From contig JAKTNV010000020.1 of assembly GCA_022747635.1 (NCBI GenBank), positions 1,587,501 to 1,651,500 of the forward strand: a DNA stretch of 64,000 nt. Reading direction: 5' to 3'. A program made the position numbers and the translations under genes. The DNA comes from Hetaerina americana (taxonomy: Eukaryota; Arthropoda; Insecta; Odonata; Calopterygidae). Below are positions 1 through 12,023 of this stretch, piece by piece. The stretch's first letter is position 1, and each line of letters opens with the position of its first letter. Under the pieces are notes generated by a model, which worked only from the letters and a program-made list of their open reading frames with translations, was not told the origin of the DNA and searched no databases.

Positions 1-349
1 ACACTGTCCTCATCGCAAGATCATCTGTTACAATATTGCGGACGGTTCCGACTAAAAGGCCAGTATCCTCACTGATAAGGGTGATGGTTAAACGCCTGTC
101 AGAGTCCAAAATCATTTTCACTTTGGCCACCTGAGGATCGGTTCGAGCGGCTTTCGGGCGTCCGACACGGTGCTCGTCTTTGACGAGCTCCCGGCCTGCC
201 TTTAAGGTTTTGTGCCACTCAAAAACTCTTGTGCCGCTAAAGATATCATCCACATAAGCCTGTTTTATGAATTTAAGGGTCTCCGACGTGACTTTCCCGA
301 GTTTAATGCAAAACTTCACAGCGCAGTGTTGCTGGACGGTGCGTTCCAT
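1..349 (-). CDS. mariner transposase, N-terminal 116 residues (partial)
   Basis: Transposase of the Tc1/mariner superfamily, which binds the element's terminal repeats and cuts and pastes it in the nucleus. The frame opens at an ATG (complement of 347-349), begins MERTVQQHCAVKF and stays open for 116 codons to the window edge with no stop. It shows the two-helix-turn-helix DNA-binding region: VKFCIKLGK (residues about 11-19), the signature FEWHKTLKAGR (about 47-57), KDEHRVGRPKA (about 61-71), then the second HTH around DSDRRLTITLISEDTG. The catalytic DD34D domain would lie off the edge. An uninterrupted frame over a third of the protein suggests a relatively young copy; whether it is complete is unknown. 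Confidence 0.85.
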   Translation of the reverse strand, partial: MERTVQQHCAVKFCIKLGKVTSETLKFIKQAYVDDIFSGTRVFEWHKTLKAGRELVKDEHRVGRPKAARTDPQVAKVKMILDSDRRLTITLISEDTGLLVGTVRNIVTDDLAMRTV

Positions 350-546
350 GCTGGCGCGACGACACCACGAACAATCACGTGTCACAATAATCTACCTCTG
401 TCTCAACGCATTCCTGGAGGCGACTGAAGTGAAGTGCGCCTGAGTGGTGGGGGACCCCTCTACCGAGTGGACCGGTCGGACCACCATCCACCGCTCCGTT
501 GAGGCTATAGCGAACCAGTCACGAGACTTATTGTACCAACCCTGTA
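1..546 (-). mobile_element. mariner transposon, 5' part, cut by window edge
   Basis: The outer end is visible at about 520-546: read on the minus strand it is TACAGGGTTGGTACAATAAG, a mariner-type terminal inverted repeat next to TA dinucleotides, the expected target site. About 170 bases of 5' untranslated sequence separate it from the transposase start at 349. The other end lies outside the window, so full length and the second repeat cannot be checked. Confidence 0.8.
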
Positions 547-639
547 TATATTTTCCTTTTCGATGGGCAAATCTGTGAATAAGTAATTGTTGTCTATCTT
601 AATGTATTTATATGTATATATGCAGGTTATTGTGAATTT

Positions 640-755
640 CATGTCTAATATAGTATGTACACGAATGGTTTAATGAAAGAAGAAACCATTGGGCCTCAAT
701 TTCGCTCAAATAAATACCACTATCTATCCATCTGTCTATCATATTTTATCTCACC
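640..755 (+). mobile_element. LINE family A 3' end with TATC-type tail
   Basis: The stretch around 670-715 (GAAACCATTGGGCCTCAATT, then TTCGCTCAAATAAATACC) matches the 3' ends at 16080-16160 (+), 17195-17270 (-) and 23855-23925 (-). It is followed by a short run of TATC/CATC units at 720-745, a usual kind of LINE 3' tail. No coding part is recognisable upstream, so this is a strongly 5'-truncated copy. Confidence 0.6.
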
Positions 756-2285
756 GTCTAGTCCTAGGTTTGAAATAGATAGAGCTCTTGGTATCGCATC
801 GCAAATGAAATCCAGTGCAAACATCTTCTCAAAGAATTCCGAACGTATATAAGTAAATATAAAATCATGGGATAAGAAAAGGAAAAGCCATTTCTTGATA
901 TTAATACTCCTGCTTGAATGCATCGCAAATATCTTGATACCCATCCCAGTTCGACTAAAATTCGTTTGGGATGAAGTCGATCGCCATAGTACAAGCTGAT
1001 CTGTTCGCGAAACAAAGTCATTAGAATGCCATAAAGCGTCGATAACACTATTGCTACGTGATCTGGTATGGGAGGAGTCCCAAATACTGGACACTAAATT
1101 AAAGCTATCATTACAAAAGCCTTTATCACGTGATTGGACTCGCGACATCGACTAAATAATTCCGATCATCTGTCCGTATCAGTAAGCAGTGAGGACAACA
1201 ACGACGAAATTCCAGAGGTCATCTTGTGAACCGTGGAAGAGGTAGGAAAGAGATTCCTTTTCGCATCTCCACAGAGGCGCCCGTGCGGGCGCGTGACGCG
1301 CGGGCGAGGCAGAATCGTGCGCGTATCTTGTTTGTTATAAAATGTCATCTCATGGCCAATCGATTTCAAGATTAGTGTAATAAATACATATTTCATCATC
1401 ATTGAAAATTCACCGCTTGCCATTCAAGCTAACTTCGTCGTTTCCACCATTTTTTGATACACCTGATTTTAACCTTGGCTGAGATAGTCCTACGGTTGAA
1501 AGCGGTTGAGCGGTTAGTTGTTGCATCGGTAAAGTCGAAGGATTGACTTTGTTTATAATATGTGTTTATAAAATCGCATGAATTGTACCACGCATTATTT
1601 ATCACTCTTTCTCCGATAATCGGATGATATAGTGCTTGGTTTTTCAGCAATGAGAGCTAAACACCCCTACCTGTCTCGCGCGTGGTTCCGAGTGGGAGTG
1701 AGGGAGGGCGCGCGGGCCACGAGCAGACGGCGCCCAACCAAGCGCCCCCAACTCCCGCCGTGCGCAACACGCATGCGCAATCCGTTTAAATGGCTCGGCT
1801 CCACCGCGGAACACTTCCTCCAACACCTCGTTGGAAAATAATAATTATCGTCCCTAATATCGCCTGATCGGAGAATCGATCCGGAGCCTTCGGATTTAAT
1901 CGATTACTGGGTTATCGATAAAAACCGCTTGAGCGTGTTCGGAACCCAAGAGGAGAGGGGGTGAAGGGGGGGAGAAAGATGGGGACGAGGTGCGCGGGGA
2001 GACGTGCACCACTGTTCGGCAATCATTGGAGAGCAGCGGCCAGCGGAGGACAGCGCCCAGCCAGCAGCGTGGAAGTGCGTGGTGCTTGACGGAGTGTCAT
2101 TTAAGATGGCGCGCTGCTCGCACGGTATGCCACGTGCGGTGCCTCGGTCATCGCATTCGCTCCCACTCACTCAGTGTGCACCAGATTAATTTTAATCTTT
2201 TATTGATGCTCCTGTCATTCTTTCATGTTTGACTGCGGTGCTTGGGCTTTGTGTGCCACGTATAGCTGCAAATGTATTTTAATAA
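756..2285. other. no gene recognised
   Basis: Short overlapping frames only, none with a recognisable domain or splice context. GC- and CpG-rich patches at about 1265-1330, 1670-1830 and 1930-2170. I see no structured repeat. Confidence 0.5.
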
Positions 2286-2289
2286 TAAT

Positions 2290-2425
2290 AATTATTAAAT
2301 GGTAATCTACCGGTTAAGGTAGGTTTTGGATAGACTCGACTACCAAATGCAGGGTGCGAGGCTTAAACCCGCAAAATGACTCGTTTCCTCGAATGAGATT
2401 TCCTCGCCGGGTTAGTGAAACCTTC
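2290..2425 (-). repeat. short dispersed repeat containing ACCTTAACCGGTA
   Basis: Read on the minus strand it contains CCTACCTTAACCGGTAGATT, also found at 5758-5775 (CTACCTTAACCGGTATATT) and 55808-55830. The three sites share little beyond this core and an adjacent AT-rich tail, so it is probably the 3' end of a SINE-like family. No full unit can be defined here. Confidence 0.45.
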
Positions 2426-2429
2426 CGCA

Positions 2430-3330
2430 GACTTCTCCGAAACATAATAATCAGACACAATATCGTAAACAGTCGACCAGAAGAATCAAACTATTTCACT
2501 GGGCGATCGCCCAGCGCGAACACTTTCGATAATAGCGGCTGTTCGATTATGCTCCGCGCTTGTACGTAACGTCTCGGACATTTTGAGGTTACGGCTGTTT
2601 ACTAGATGTCTATAGCTTTCAAGAACGCCAATCGCGATCTGCAGTGGAAATACAATATGGCGGGAAATACAAATTAAAATTTGTCCGGATTTAAGCGCTG
2701 CACCCATATTTTGTGACTCCTAACAAAACACAATCCAGCAACCTACTACAAGTCTCTCTTCATCTCTGTGTACTTCCTTCTTCCCTGCATCCCGGCAAAC
2801 TTCCCTATCCTGTTCCTGCCCTTTCCTCGTTTGCCCAACATTCTCCCCTAAATTACAGTCTTGAACACCCCACTGCCGATCAATATGCCCTTCATAATAT
2901 ATCGTATCAATAGTATAAATGATAATAGTATGTTGTAGCTCTGCGCTAGGGAGGATGGGCTGGTTAGGGAATGGGGGAGGAGGGGGGGAGAGAAAGATAG
3001 GCGTTCCCAGAGAGCCCCGGAAGAGTTTCCATTACAATCCGGCGAGAGTAAAGACGACTTTGGATTGCATTTCCCTGCCTCTTCCATTCAGACCGGTGGC
3101 GCCCCAAACGGAGCCTTTCCCATTTCCCTCGCATTTCCCAAAACTCGCGGAGCGCGAAATATTTCATCCCAGCCACTCAGTACTCATTTGAAAAACATAA
3201 AAATCAACTCGAAGGTAAGTTTGTTAGCTGATGGCGAAGGTAGGTAGCTCTTAAATTCGTGTGAAATTTGTACATTAGCAGGGTACAAGAGGGGGGGCGA
3301 TCATTTTCCTGCGACGGCAACCGTTTCCCA
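2430..3330. other. no gene recognised
   Basis: Nothing recognisable. Contains a G-rich run at about 2970-2995 and otherwise mixed sequence with short frames on both strands that carry no domain signature. Confidence 0.45.
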
Positions 3331-3334
3331 GGAA

Positions 3335-3448
3335 GAACTGGCCCTCGAAAAATCAAACATCTCGGGTTCAACTCAAGAGGTGTAATCGGGGATCGAAACC
3401 CGGTCAGTAGGCCAACGCTCTCCCACTGGACCACCACGTCCCCATCGT
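3335..3448 (-). repeat. tRNA-derived SINE head
   Basis: On the minus strand the sequence has an A-box-like TGGTCCAGTGGGAG followed about 30 bases later by a B-box-like GGTTTCGATCCCCG, the spacing of a tRNA-type RNA polymerase III promoter. The middle part (GTTGGCCTACTGACC) resembles that of the SINE-like sequence at 51255-51335. No clean acceptor stem is visible, so this is a SINE head or old tRNA pseudogene, not a tRNA gene. Confidence 0.5.
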
Positions 3449-3449
3449 G

Positions 3450-4335
3450 CCCACGTCCGTGGGTGTGACTGCGTACGAAGTGTGATCAAAAGCGTCGAAA
3501 ATCACCCCAAAATGCACTTCCCTGTCCAGTGAGTGAGAGTCACGAAGGGTGGGTGTGTGCCGGGGTGGGTGCGGAGGAGGGAGAGGGGGGATCCGCGGAC
3601 GCTTGGTTCAAAAGCGCGGCCCATGGCAACAGGGAGGCACCTCGGGGAGAAGGAAGTGGCCGAGCTCATTTGAAAGAGACGCGCTCCGCGGCTAACATCT
3701 TCTCCCGCACCATTAAGGCTAATGGAATGATGAATGGGGCCGGGCTGGGACCGGAGAGGAGAAAGAGGGGAAATGCGAGGGCAGCCTTCGGCTCACCGAG
3801 ACCCATCCGGCGGGCGCGAATACCGAACGGTGAATGTGAAATCCAGGCGATGCCGATTCGAAAGTTCCACGGTGCCCGGAATGTAGGCTTTTGGTGGGAT
3901 TCGCTGACCTCGACGAGACGAGGCCTCGCACCGCGTGCTTCCGGGGACGGGGAGAGGGTGGCCGACGCGCTGCTCTCGGCAACGGAGCCCAGACGGAGCG
4001 GCTCGCCACCATTGAGATGAAATCCCGCCTCCTTTGGCTTCTAGCCGAGAGACCTTCGGCCAGTCCAGCACCCACCGCACTCAATGTCCCATCTGGGGTT
4101 GCAGAGGAACAAGGTGTAGCGACAGATTGCCGTGCTCGCACTGCCGTGGGAAAGTCCCACTAGGACGCTGTGCGTGGCTATGCATGGGGTTCCAACCAAC
4201 TTTCCCACATAATAATTCAATATTCATATTAAAAAATAGAAAAGTTAACTTATTTCCACAAATTTGTGGAAGGGTACTACTTTATCTTTATATCAATATG
4301 AATATTCAAAACTAAAATAATCAAATATAGCTACG
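3450..4335. other. GC-rich stretch without recognisable gene
   Basis: G-rich and CpG-rich at about 3540-4010. Long open frames occur on both strands because stop codons are rare in this composition; none shows a domain, hydrophobic segment or splice structure. Confidence 0.45.
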
Positions 4336-4339
4336 GGGT

Positions 4340-5700
4340 AGATAATATTCCTGCGGAACTACTAAATGGTTTTGGAAATTGTGGGAGAAAGGGCTTTTAT
4401 AGATCAAATATTAGTATTTGTGAGGAAGGAATCTGACCGGAAGACTTGTACGATTAGTCTTAGATCCCATTTCAAAAAAATAAAGCCTGCCTCATGTGAG
4501 GACTACCTAACAATAAGTTTGATTTCGAACGCAGCTAAAGTGGCTCACAGTATCCTCAATAAAAAGATGGAGAGCAGGGCAAATGATTACTTGGGGGATG
4601 ATCAGTTTAAGTTCAGGAAGGGGAAAGACACGCGCGACGCCATTGCAGTCATGAAATCAACAGGAGAGAGGATTATAGAATACAATCGGGACTGTCTTGT
4701 AGATTTCGAAAAGAAGTTTGATAGAGTGAATTGAATAGAATTAATGAATGTTTAGCAGAAAAAAGGAATAGATTGGCCGAACCGGAGGCTAATCCGCAAC
4801 CTGTACATGTCTCAGTCTGCTCAGGTGCGAGTGGGGGACGGAGAGTCCGGATGGGCAGTGTTAGGAAGGGGTGTAAGGCAGGGTTGTCCATTGTCGCCGG
4901 TACTGTTCAACGCATATGTGGAGGAAATGATTAAAGAGGCGTGGGAAGAACTGGAGGTAGGAATGAGAGTCAGAGGGGAATTCATTACATCAGTTAAGGT
5001 TTGCTGATGATCGAGCGTTAGTTTGTTAGTCAGCAAAGGGGTTGCAAGCATTGACGAGTGATCTGGTATGCAAATAGGTATGGGACGAAAAGTAATATAA
5101 GTAAAACGAAGGTTATACGGTTTTCCAGAAAGAGAAACGCTAAGTTGAAAATTAAAATAGGAGGGAAAAAACTGAAGTGAACAGCTTACGTATCTCGGAA
5201 ATGTTTAAGACTAAAATGGTCAAAGTACTAGGTAATTAAGGAGAAGAATTGTACTAGGAAAAGAGACTTTCATCAGGAGGGGGGTTGATGACAGGGACGT
5301 TGAACAAGGATGTTAAGAAAATACTCATAAAAACTTTGAAATGGAGCGTAGTAATGTGCGGCGCGGGAACGTGGTCATTGAAGTAGGAGGATAGAAGTAG
5401 ATTGGAGGCCTTTGAAATGTGGGTGTCGAGAATAATGGAGACGGTGAAATGGCGGAAAGGAAAACAAACGAGGGAGGGCTAGGCATGGTGGGCGAGGATA
5501 GGGGTCTGTTGGGAGAAATCATTAGGAGGTAGGAAAAAAGGATGAGGGGGGTATTGTTGGGTAGTGGGATGTTGAAGACTGTAATAGAGGGAAGAATGCT
5601 AGGCAAACGAAGAAAGGGCAGGAATAGGATAGGATAGTTAGACGGAAAGAAAGGAGGAAGAAAGCATACAGTGTTGAAGAGGGGTTTATTGGATATTTTA
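4340..5700 (+). mobile_element. LINE family B, reverse transcriptase part, decayed
   Basis: 5'-truncated non-LTR retrotransposon of the endonuclease-reverse transcriptase type common in insects. The RT region reads in pieces: DDQFKFRKGKDTRDAIAVM (RT motif region, about 4600-4650), VDFEKKFDRVN (4700-4733, first catalytic aspartate region), then after a frame change VRQGCPLSPVLFNAYVEEM (4870-4925). A further frame change precedes FADDRALVC at about 5003, the catalytic FADD box. Downstream pieces correspond to the conserved C-terminal region (KIGGKKLK at about 5150-5175; KTNEGGLGMVGE at about 5460-5500). Multiple stops and frameshifts make it inactive. It aligns throughout with the copies at 51890 and 63060. 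Confidence 0.85.
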
Positions 5701-5744
5701 GGTTCTGTTTTGTTATGTAAGATGAGATATTCAGTTGGTAGTGG

Positions 5745-5930
5745 TCTCCATCGAATATCTACCTTAACCGGTATATTCCCTGTATTAATTATTCAAAATT
5801 TCCTCGAAGGAAATCCTGAAGCAGTTTAAAATGTATCAATGCTTGCCAATCAGCCATTTTCCCTCGGTTGCAAATTGAGGAATGCTGGTTCAAACCCCGG
5901 TTCTGACAAGAGATTTTTCATTTGAATTGG
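5745..5930 (+). repeat. SINE-like remnant with shared core and B-box
   Basis: Carries the ACCTTAACCGGTA core at 5760-5772 and, at 5888-5905, GGTTCAAACCCCGG, a good RNA polymerase III B box. An A box is not obvious. Unit borders are unclear. Confidence 0.35.
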
Positions 5931-6424
5931 TGTCCCAGCCGGTGATGAGGCTATTGTAATAGCTGCGGCATTTTTCGCAGTCTCAGAGTGAATTCGTACC
6001 GTAAGGCTACATTAAATTAACAAGTTGAACGCAATTTTATTAATATTTATTATAACCTTATCTAACACAATTGTCAGGGAATACTATGGGCAGATATCAA
6101 GAAAAAGGATTTAATTCACTACCCATCCATCGGCAAGAAGTAGGCCATACATAATTATGATAACGTCAGCTGCATGGGATTAAGTTGATTGTTCCACGGC
6201 ATATTGCTTTCCTTTGGGAGTTAAATTGGCAATCTTTTTTATTTGCGATAATCATTTGGACATCACCGTTCGACAAATTATATTTTCCAACGCCACCAGT
6301 CCCTGAATTCCTATTCAATGCACCAAACGCCGGTCACTGCACACTGCATGTGCATTCTAAGTGCTAGTTCGATCATTCGCTACTTAAAGTGGCTAGTTCG
6401 ATCGCGAGACATCTCGATAATTAG

Positions 6425-7655
6425 GAGTTATTAATGGGAAATCAGCACGGTTTCCGAAAATGTAGATCTTGCAAACTTGTTCTCTTCGCTCTTGGAATTC
6501 TTATTTCGAGAGAGAGGAGAGAGCAATGTTCCAGTGGACGAGGTCTTTATAGTATTTAATAAAGCTTTTGACAAATTATACTACTCACAAAGTTTGTAGC
6601 ATATGGTAGGATGAAAATTTAAACCAAACCCGAGTTTGGTTTAAAAACTTTTGGATTGGTCGGGTACAAAGAGTAGTTGTGAATAGAGTAAACTCAAATG
6701 CAGTTACTTTAGGTGTTCCTCAGGGCAGTGTTATTGGACCTCTTTTTTGTCCTACTTTACGTTAACGGCACTGACTCCACAGTCACTTGTAAGATATGTT
6801 TATTTGTCAACGATTCAGTGGTTTACAGAGATATTCGTGACCCTGAGGACAAAGCAGCTCTATTTGATGATCTAAATGGTTTACAACGCTGGTGCCATAC
6901 TTGGAAATTAGAAATAAACCTACTAAAAATCGTAGTGGTGAAATTTTGGAAAAAGAGCGATTCCCACTCGAACGCCTACTGCATCGGTAACAACGAAATG
7001 GAATGTGTAGACTCAATTAAATACTTAGGCGTTACACTCACTCACGACCTCTCCTTGGTGAAACGCATACGGGGAATATGTGGACAAGCTAACAAAAAAT
7101 TGGGATTTATTAGAGAAGTACCCGGAAAATGTGATGAAAAGGTCAAAGAGAAATATTTATTTTGGTTAGGCCTCATTTAGAATATGCTGCAAGTATGAAT
7201 GGGATCCTCACGAATTTGGATTAATTTGCCGAAAAGGATCGTGCGCAGGGTAGAGGAGCCAAACTTGTAAAACGTTGTTATGATAAACTTAGTAGCGTAT
7301 CCAGAATATTAGAGCAGCTAGACTAGGGATCACTCACGGAACGAAGGTTAAATTATAGATTGAAGCTCCTGCATGAATTAGAAGGACGTCTCCTTAGCAG
7401 TGATGTTGGAAATAAATTATTACCCCCATCGTACTACGGAATGAGAGATCATGTCAATCAGAATAGAGAAATTAAGTGTAGAACAGATATAGATTTAAGG
7501 TGACATTTTTTTCCACGAACGGTATGGGATCAGAATAAAATTGTCCGACCGCGGTAGAGTTATATTCGAGTAAATAATAGTCTGGTGTATATTCACCCCC
7601 TGCCACAAACCGTAGTGGTGGCTTGCAGGGTGCTAAAATAAATATATAGCCCGTA
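6425..7655 (+). mobile_element. LINE family C copy, RT to 3' end, inactive
   Basis: Starts inside RT with NQHGFRKCRSC (about 6440), matching NNQHGFRKGRSC in the near full-length copy at 56270-59880. An open segment at 6713-7180 carries the RT core, but the catalytic box reads LFVNDSVVY where the other copy has LFADDAVIY, so one catalytic aspartate is lost. Then YLGVTLTHDLS and the C-terminal region follow, with stops. The 3' end (about 7590-7640) contains CCCCCTGCCACAAACC and GTGGCTTGCAGGGT, the family's conserved terminal sequence. Confidence 0.85.
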
Positions 7656-7740
7656 AATAAGTACTGCAGTTCGTCTTATCGGCTACAATCCCGGAGCAAT
7701 TGGCCAATCGCCCTTGGTGCCAACTACATCCAGGCACAGT

Positions 7741-7800
7741 CCTACATCTACATCTACATAATACCCCGCAAGCCGCCGCAAGGGCGTGTGGCGGGGGGAC
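7741..7800 (-). mobile_element. LINE family C 3' terminus with hexamer tail
   Basis: The plus strand reads CTACATCTACATCTACATAA followed by TACCCCGCAAGCCGCC, the reverse complement of the family C 3' end plus its ATGTAG hexamer repeats. Only about 60 bases are present, an extreme 5' truncation. Confidence 0.75.
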
Positions 7801-9250
7801 TAATCACTCTCATCTCTTTTGATTGCCCTTTAAGATGCGTCAGTTTGATCACACAAATATTTTTAATTATTCTGAAGAAAGTAATTTATAGCATTGAAAA
7901 GGTGAGCGATGAAGCTCCGCCCCACCCAGCACGAAAGGAAGATGGGACGGGTGAGCGAGGAAGGGGGTGTGGTCAAAGGGGGGGGGTGCCGGATGCGAGG
8001 GGGGGGGCGCCATGCATGTAACCAATAAAAGTGTTGCATGCTGCGTGTTTTGGCCTAGTACTCTCCCATGACTCCCTGCTGATATTTTCATAATATATTC
8101 CTTTTGAAATAATAGTATTTGTAGATAAATCTAAAGAAAAAATATGCTCCAATTTCAACATGAGACTATTTCTATGTTAACACCAATGATACTACCCTTC
8201 ACTCTACTCAAACATTCTCTTTTGCCAGCAGTGATAAACGGCAAAATCTGACATCCACAGTCCTTATGAACTTCAGAGACTCCCATGAGGAGCAGCGTCG
8301 ATCTGGAGGAAAGGGCTCGGGACGAGAGGGTTCAAGAATCAAGACGAATAAGCGCGAATATTTCATGCTGCCTCGGTAGACTCGGAAAAAAATATAAAGT
8401 CATAAACAGAGGGTTCTCAGTGACCGACGTAAGAGGAGATCACTGATTGCCTAAACTTATAATGCTTTGCGTTGTGAACAACGTGAGAATTCCAGTCCAC
8501 GACAAGTTTAAGTATTTCCCAGTTTATGTATCCGCAATCGATAAGAAGAGAAGGGATCACGTGGCGACGCGCACGCGAAAGCAGGAGATTTCACGGAAGA
8601 AAACTGAATGAAAAATGAATTTAAATTAGAAAATCACAACGAAGAACGGCTGAAAAGATTAACAAGCTAAAGCTCTCGTTTTCCACCGTAAATACTTGTC
8701 AATTTTTGCAAAAATGCGCAAACAATTTGTGGAAACTGGGGTTCAAAGGCACGGAGACATGAGCCATTCATTACCAGAGCTCCGGCTCGAGGGAAGGAGG
8801 GGGGACCAGTCATCGCAGGGACACCGCCAGGGGCCGCTCGCCCTTTGGAGTCACTCGCGGGACACGCGGCCCTCTCCTCCGCCAACTCGCCCGACGAGAA
8901 GGTGCGTGCCGGTGCGCGCGCGCCCGTGTGGCGAAGGGGGGTGAGGCGGGACGCGCAGAAAGGGCGGGGTTTCCCCCGCTCTGAGCGGGGGAAACTTTTG
9001 TGCCACCCCCCACCTTTCCTCCCCACACTACCTTCTGCGGCTCGCATGCACGCGCGACATTAACACCAGCAAGATTGAAATTAATTTATGGCATCATGGC
9101 GGCCCGCTGCATTAAAAAAAATATCCTCGGTCTAATTTTAGCGTAAACGTCTCCCGAATGCCCGCGTCGCCGTTGAGAATCCCAAATGCCACGAATGCGT
9201 CGCGTTATGCGCGCACCGAGAAGAGGCGCCGCCGGCGGAGAGGCCACGAG
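7801..9250. other. no gene recognised; CpG-rich patch
   Basis: G-rich at 7970-8010 and strongly CpG-rich at 8790-9060. The frames covering the CpG-rich part on both strands look compositional. No splice or domain signal found. Confidence 0.45.
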
Positions 9251-9254
9251 ATAT

Positions 9255-9360
9255 GGTTCGATCGGCGGCTTCACAGTACAGGGTCCCGGGTTCGATTTTC
9301 CGATTTCATACGGGGATAGCCTCAGCGGTAGAGGCACTAGGATGCGGTCCGTAGTCAATG
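9255..9360 (+). repeat. tRNA-like promoter boxes, degenerate
   Basis: GGTCCCGGGTTCGATTTTCC at 9281-9300 resembles a T-arm/B box, and GATAGCCTCAGCGGTAGAGG at 9314-9333 a D-arm/A box. Their order (B before A) means they belong to two different tRNA-like units or to one rearranged SINE. Low certainty. Confidence 0.3.
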
Positions 9361-9924
9361 TCATCTACCGATTTCTTTCCCGTGTGAAAAAAGAGCCGAT
9401 GCCAATGCAAATGGCAGCTAGAAATCCTACAGAAGACATTCAAATGGTCTACATACGTGTATCCATGATAACTAACGAAAGCATTTTCTATGATAAGTAT
9501 CCAGCGACGCAACGGCTGGTGACCAAACGTCTCCACCAAACTCCTCTCCGGAGGTATTACGATGGAAGTCACTGGTATACGTGGAAGCTACAAATTTCTC
9601 GGTGAATACAACCGAGGTTAAAAAATAGCTCCTCGTGCACTGAAGTATTTCAATGTTGACGAGTGATCTGCCCAAGCGAGATTAGCAGTGCTTACGATTG
9701 GTATCCGACGATGACCCAACTAATCATCCCCAACATGACTTCGTCAGAAATTAAGGTCTGTTTGCAGTTTGTGATAACTTGCAAATATGCGCACTTTTTC
9801 TGCGTCCACGGAATACCTTCTGAACTACCACGGGGACGTAGGCAGGGTTTTTGCGACACCAGGCTTAATCATATGATTTCAGGTGGATGCACTCGCTCTT
9901 AATATGGTTGCTATGCTCTGCTAT

Positions 9925-10275
9925 ACATGGTACCCTGCAACCAACCGGTATGGTGTGTGGCAGGGGTAATTACACACCGGACTAGTATTGACGCAATATA
10001 CGTAGTTTTCCTCTCTATCGCGGTCGGACAACGTTATTCTGATCCATAATCGTTTGTGGGAAAAATGACAACTTATATCTATCTGTTCTTCTGTACTTAA
10101 TCTCTCTAATTTTATTTGTATGACCTCTCGTACGGTGGAGCTTCTAGCACTCGTATATCAACCGTGGTTTGAGTAATGCCAAGTTGCACATCTCCTATAT
10201 ATTATCATAACATTTCCAAGCATCTCGTCGAATTTGAGAAACTCTTCTTAAGGCGGATTTTCGTGTCTTCCGCGC
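9925..10275 (-). mobile_element. LINE family C 3' end
   Basis: Begins at the conserved terminus (TACCCTGCAACCAACCGG on the plus strand) and continues into the family's 3' untranslated and C-terminal sequence; the stretch at 10020-10140 parallels 44090-44205, 55000-55100 and 61300-61385. No intact frame. Confidence 0.75.
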
Positions 10276-10279
10276 CTAA

Positions 10280-11235
10280 CAATCGCTTTGATGGAAGACT
10301 GGACTCACAGGTGCCCACTTAACTTGTTCCAAGTGGCCTTCTTTCATTTATCTAATTAATGCATGGGCGCTCAACAGTGACTCAGAATTTTTATTTACAA
10401 TTCAGGTAATTACAGAATGAGGTAATATTCTTTAAATTCACGTAATCTTTGTTTATTTGCATTGACTGTTAACCTCAGTGCTTTGATGTATTTTATCCTA
10501 ATACTTAAAATCATCTACCAGTTTCTTACTACATTTTTACAAACTAGCCACTTCTGCTGAAATCCATTCAATTTTGAGACATCCAGTTTTGATATATTTT
10601 CCTTACGGAGCCTGAAGATGGGGTATTATTCATTTCCCTATAGTTATAGGGAAATTATAGTTTTGATTTCAAATGCCTTTTCATTACCTTTCCACTGGTT
10701 AACGAGTTTTCCTCAGGAGACCCCAGAATCGGTTCGCGTTCACTTTGCTCGATTACAAAAAATGCGCAATAGCCACAGCTTAAGAATTTTGGAAAAAATT
10801 AAATTCTAAAAGAAGACCGTTACAATTTATTAAATTCGTATTTGGAAGGCTAAAATGTTTGACATTATTTCAATAATTAAATTATTTGCTTTAAGGAAAA
10901 ACATTCTTAATGCCCATTGAGAAATGATTTCTCCAGCTAGAAAAAAAAACATAAATGAAATAAAAAACAAAAGAAGAATGTTGGAAAAAACACAAGAAAA
11001 ATGTTGAGACATGCAATCACCAATATTCCTGTGAGAGGCTGAGTGTGTGTCACGGCAGGTATGGGACCATCAATAGGTCCCACAAGACCTTCAGGGGCCA
11101 TGGGACCCCCGAACGTCTTGTGGGATTCTAACTTCATTTTCTTATTACCTCTTATTGATCCTCGAGGAGCTATTTATTAATTAACACCCCCTGGGTCCTA
11201 CGGACCCTTATCGAAATTTTTAGGAATGGATACTT
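10280..11235. other. no gene; AT-rich with one small hairpin
   Basis: Mostly AT-rich unassigned sequence. An 11-bp inverted repeat (TCCCACAAGAC at 11078-11088 and its complement at 11115-11125) sits in a patch with other short complementary runs of GGACC and GGTCC type. Its meaning is unknown. Confidence 0.45.
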
Positions 11236-11239
11236 TATG

Positions 11240-12000
11240 AAATAAACATGTTTATTTGTGGTGCGAGGATATGGAAAGTTAGAAGAGGAATGGTGAAATT
11301 GGGGCGCTATACAGCAAGGTAAAACACTATCTGGAAATAAGAAGGGAAGATCTGTTTGAGATATATCGGGTAAGGTAAAAGTTAACTTAGAAAATATCCA
11401 AGAGAGATGGAAGGAATATATAGAATAACTGTATGGTAAAACACTTAGGCCAACAAGGTTAGAAATAGAAAGAGGATATGACGAAGAGGAAGATAGCTTA
11501 GGTCCAGGCATACTCGACGATGAGATATACAGGTCATTAAGGGAGATGAAACGATATAAGGCCGTGGGGATGGATAACATTCCTGCGGAACTAATAAAAA
11601 AGGTTTAGGAAAATTTGGGAGGAAGAGGTTATATGGGCTGATCCGCAGTATTTATGAGGAAGGAATCTGGCCGGAAGACTGTGTGAGATCAGTTTTAGTT
11701 CCTATTCCGAAAAGGGTAAAGACTACATCAAGTGAGGACTACAGGACAATAAGTTTGGTTTCCCACACAGCTAAAGTTGTTCTCAGGATCATTATCAAAA
11801 GGATAGAAAGTAGGGCAAACGGTTACTTAGGGGATGATCAGTCTGGGTTTAGGAAGGGGAGAGGTACGCGTGATGCCATTGCAGTAATGAGATCACTAAT
11901 CGAGAAGAATGTACAATACAATGAGGAAGTATTTGCCTGTTTCGTAGATTTCGAAAAGGTGCTTGATACGTGAATTGGGAAGAACCATTTAGCTATTGAA
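11240..12000 (+). mobile_element. LINE family B fragment, linker and N-terminal RT
   Basis: Reads across the linker upstream of RT (LGPGILDDEIYRSLREMK at about 11500-11550, in frame with stops nearby), GIWPEDCVRSVLVPIPK (spanning a frame change near 11683) and an open RT segment 11683-11973 with GYLGDDQSGFRKGRGTRDA and ACFVDFEKVLDT. RT motifs after the first catalytic region are missing: a Penelope-like sequence begins within about 30 bases. The element was either truncated there or interrupted. Confidence 0.85.
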
Positions 12001-12023
12001 CTATTGGGAAAAAATATTTCCCT

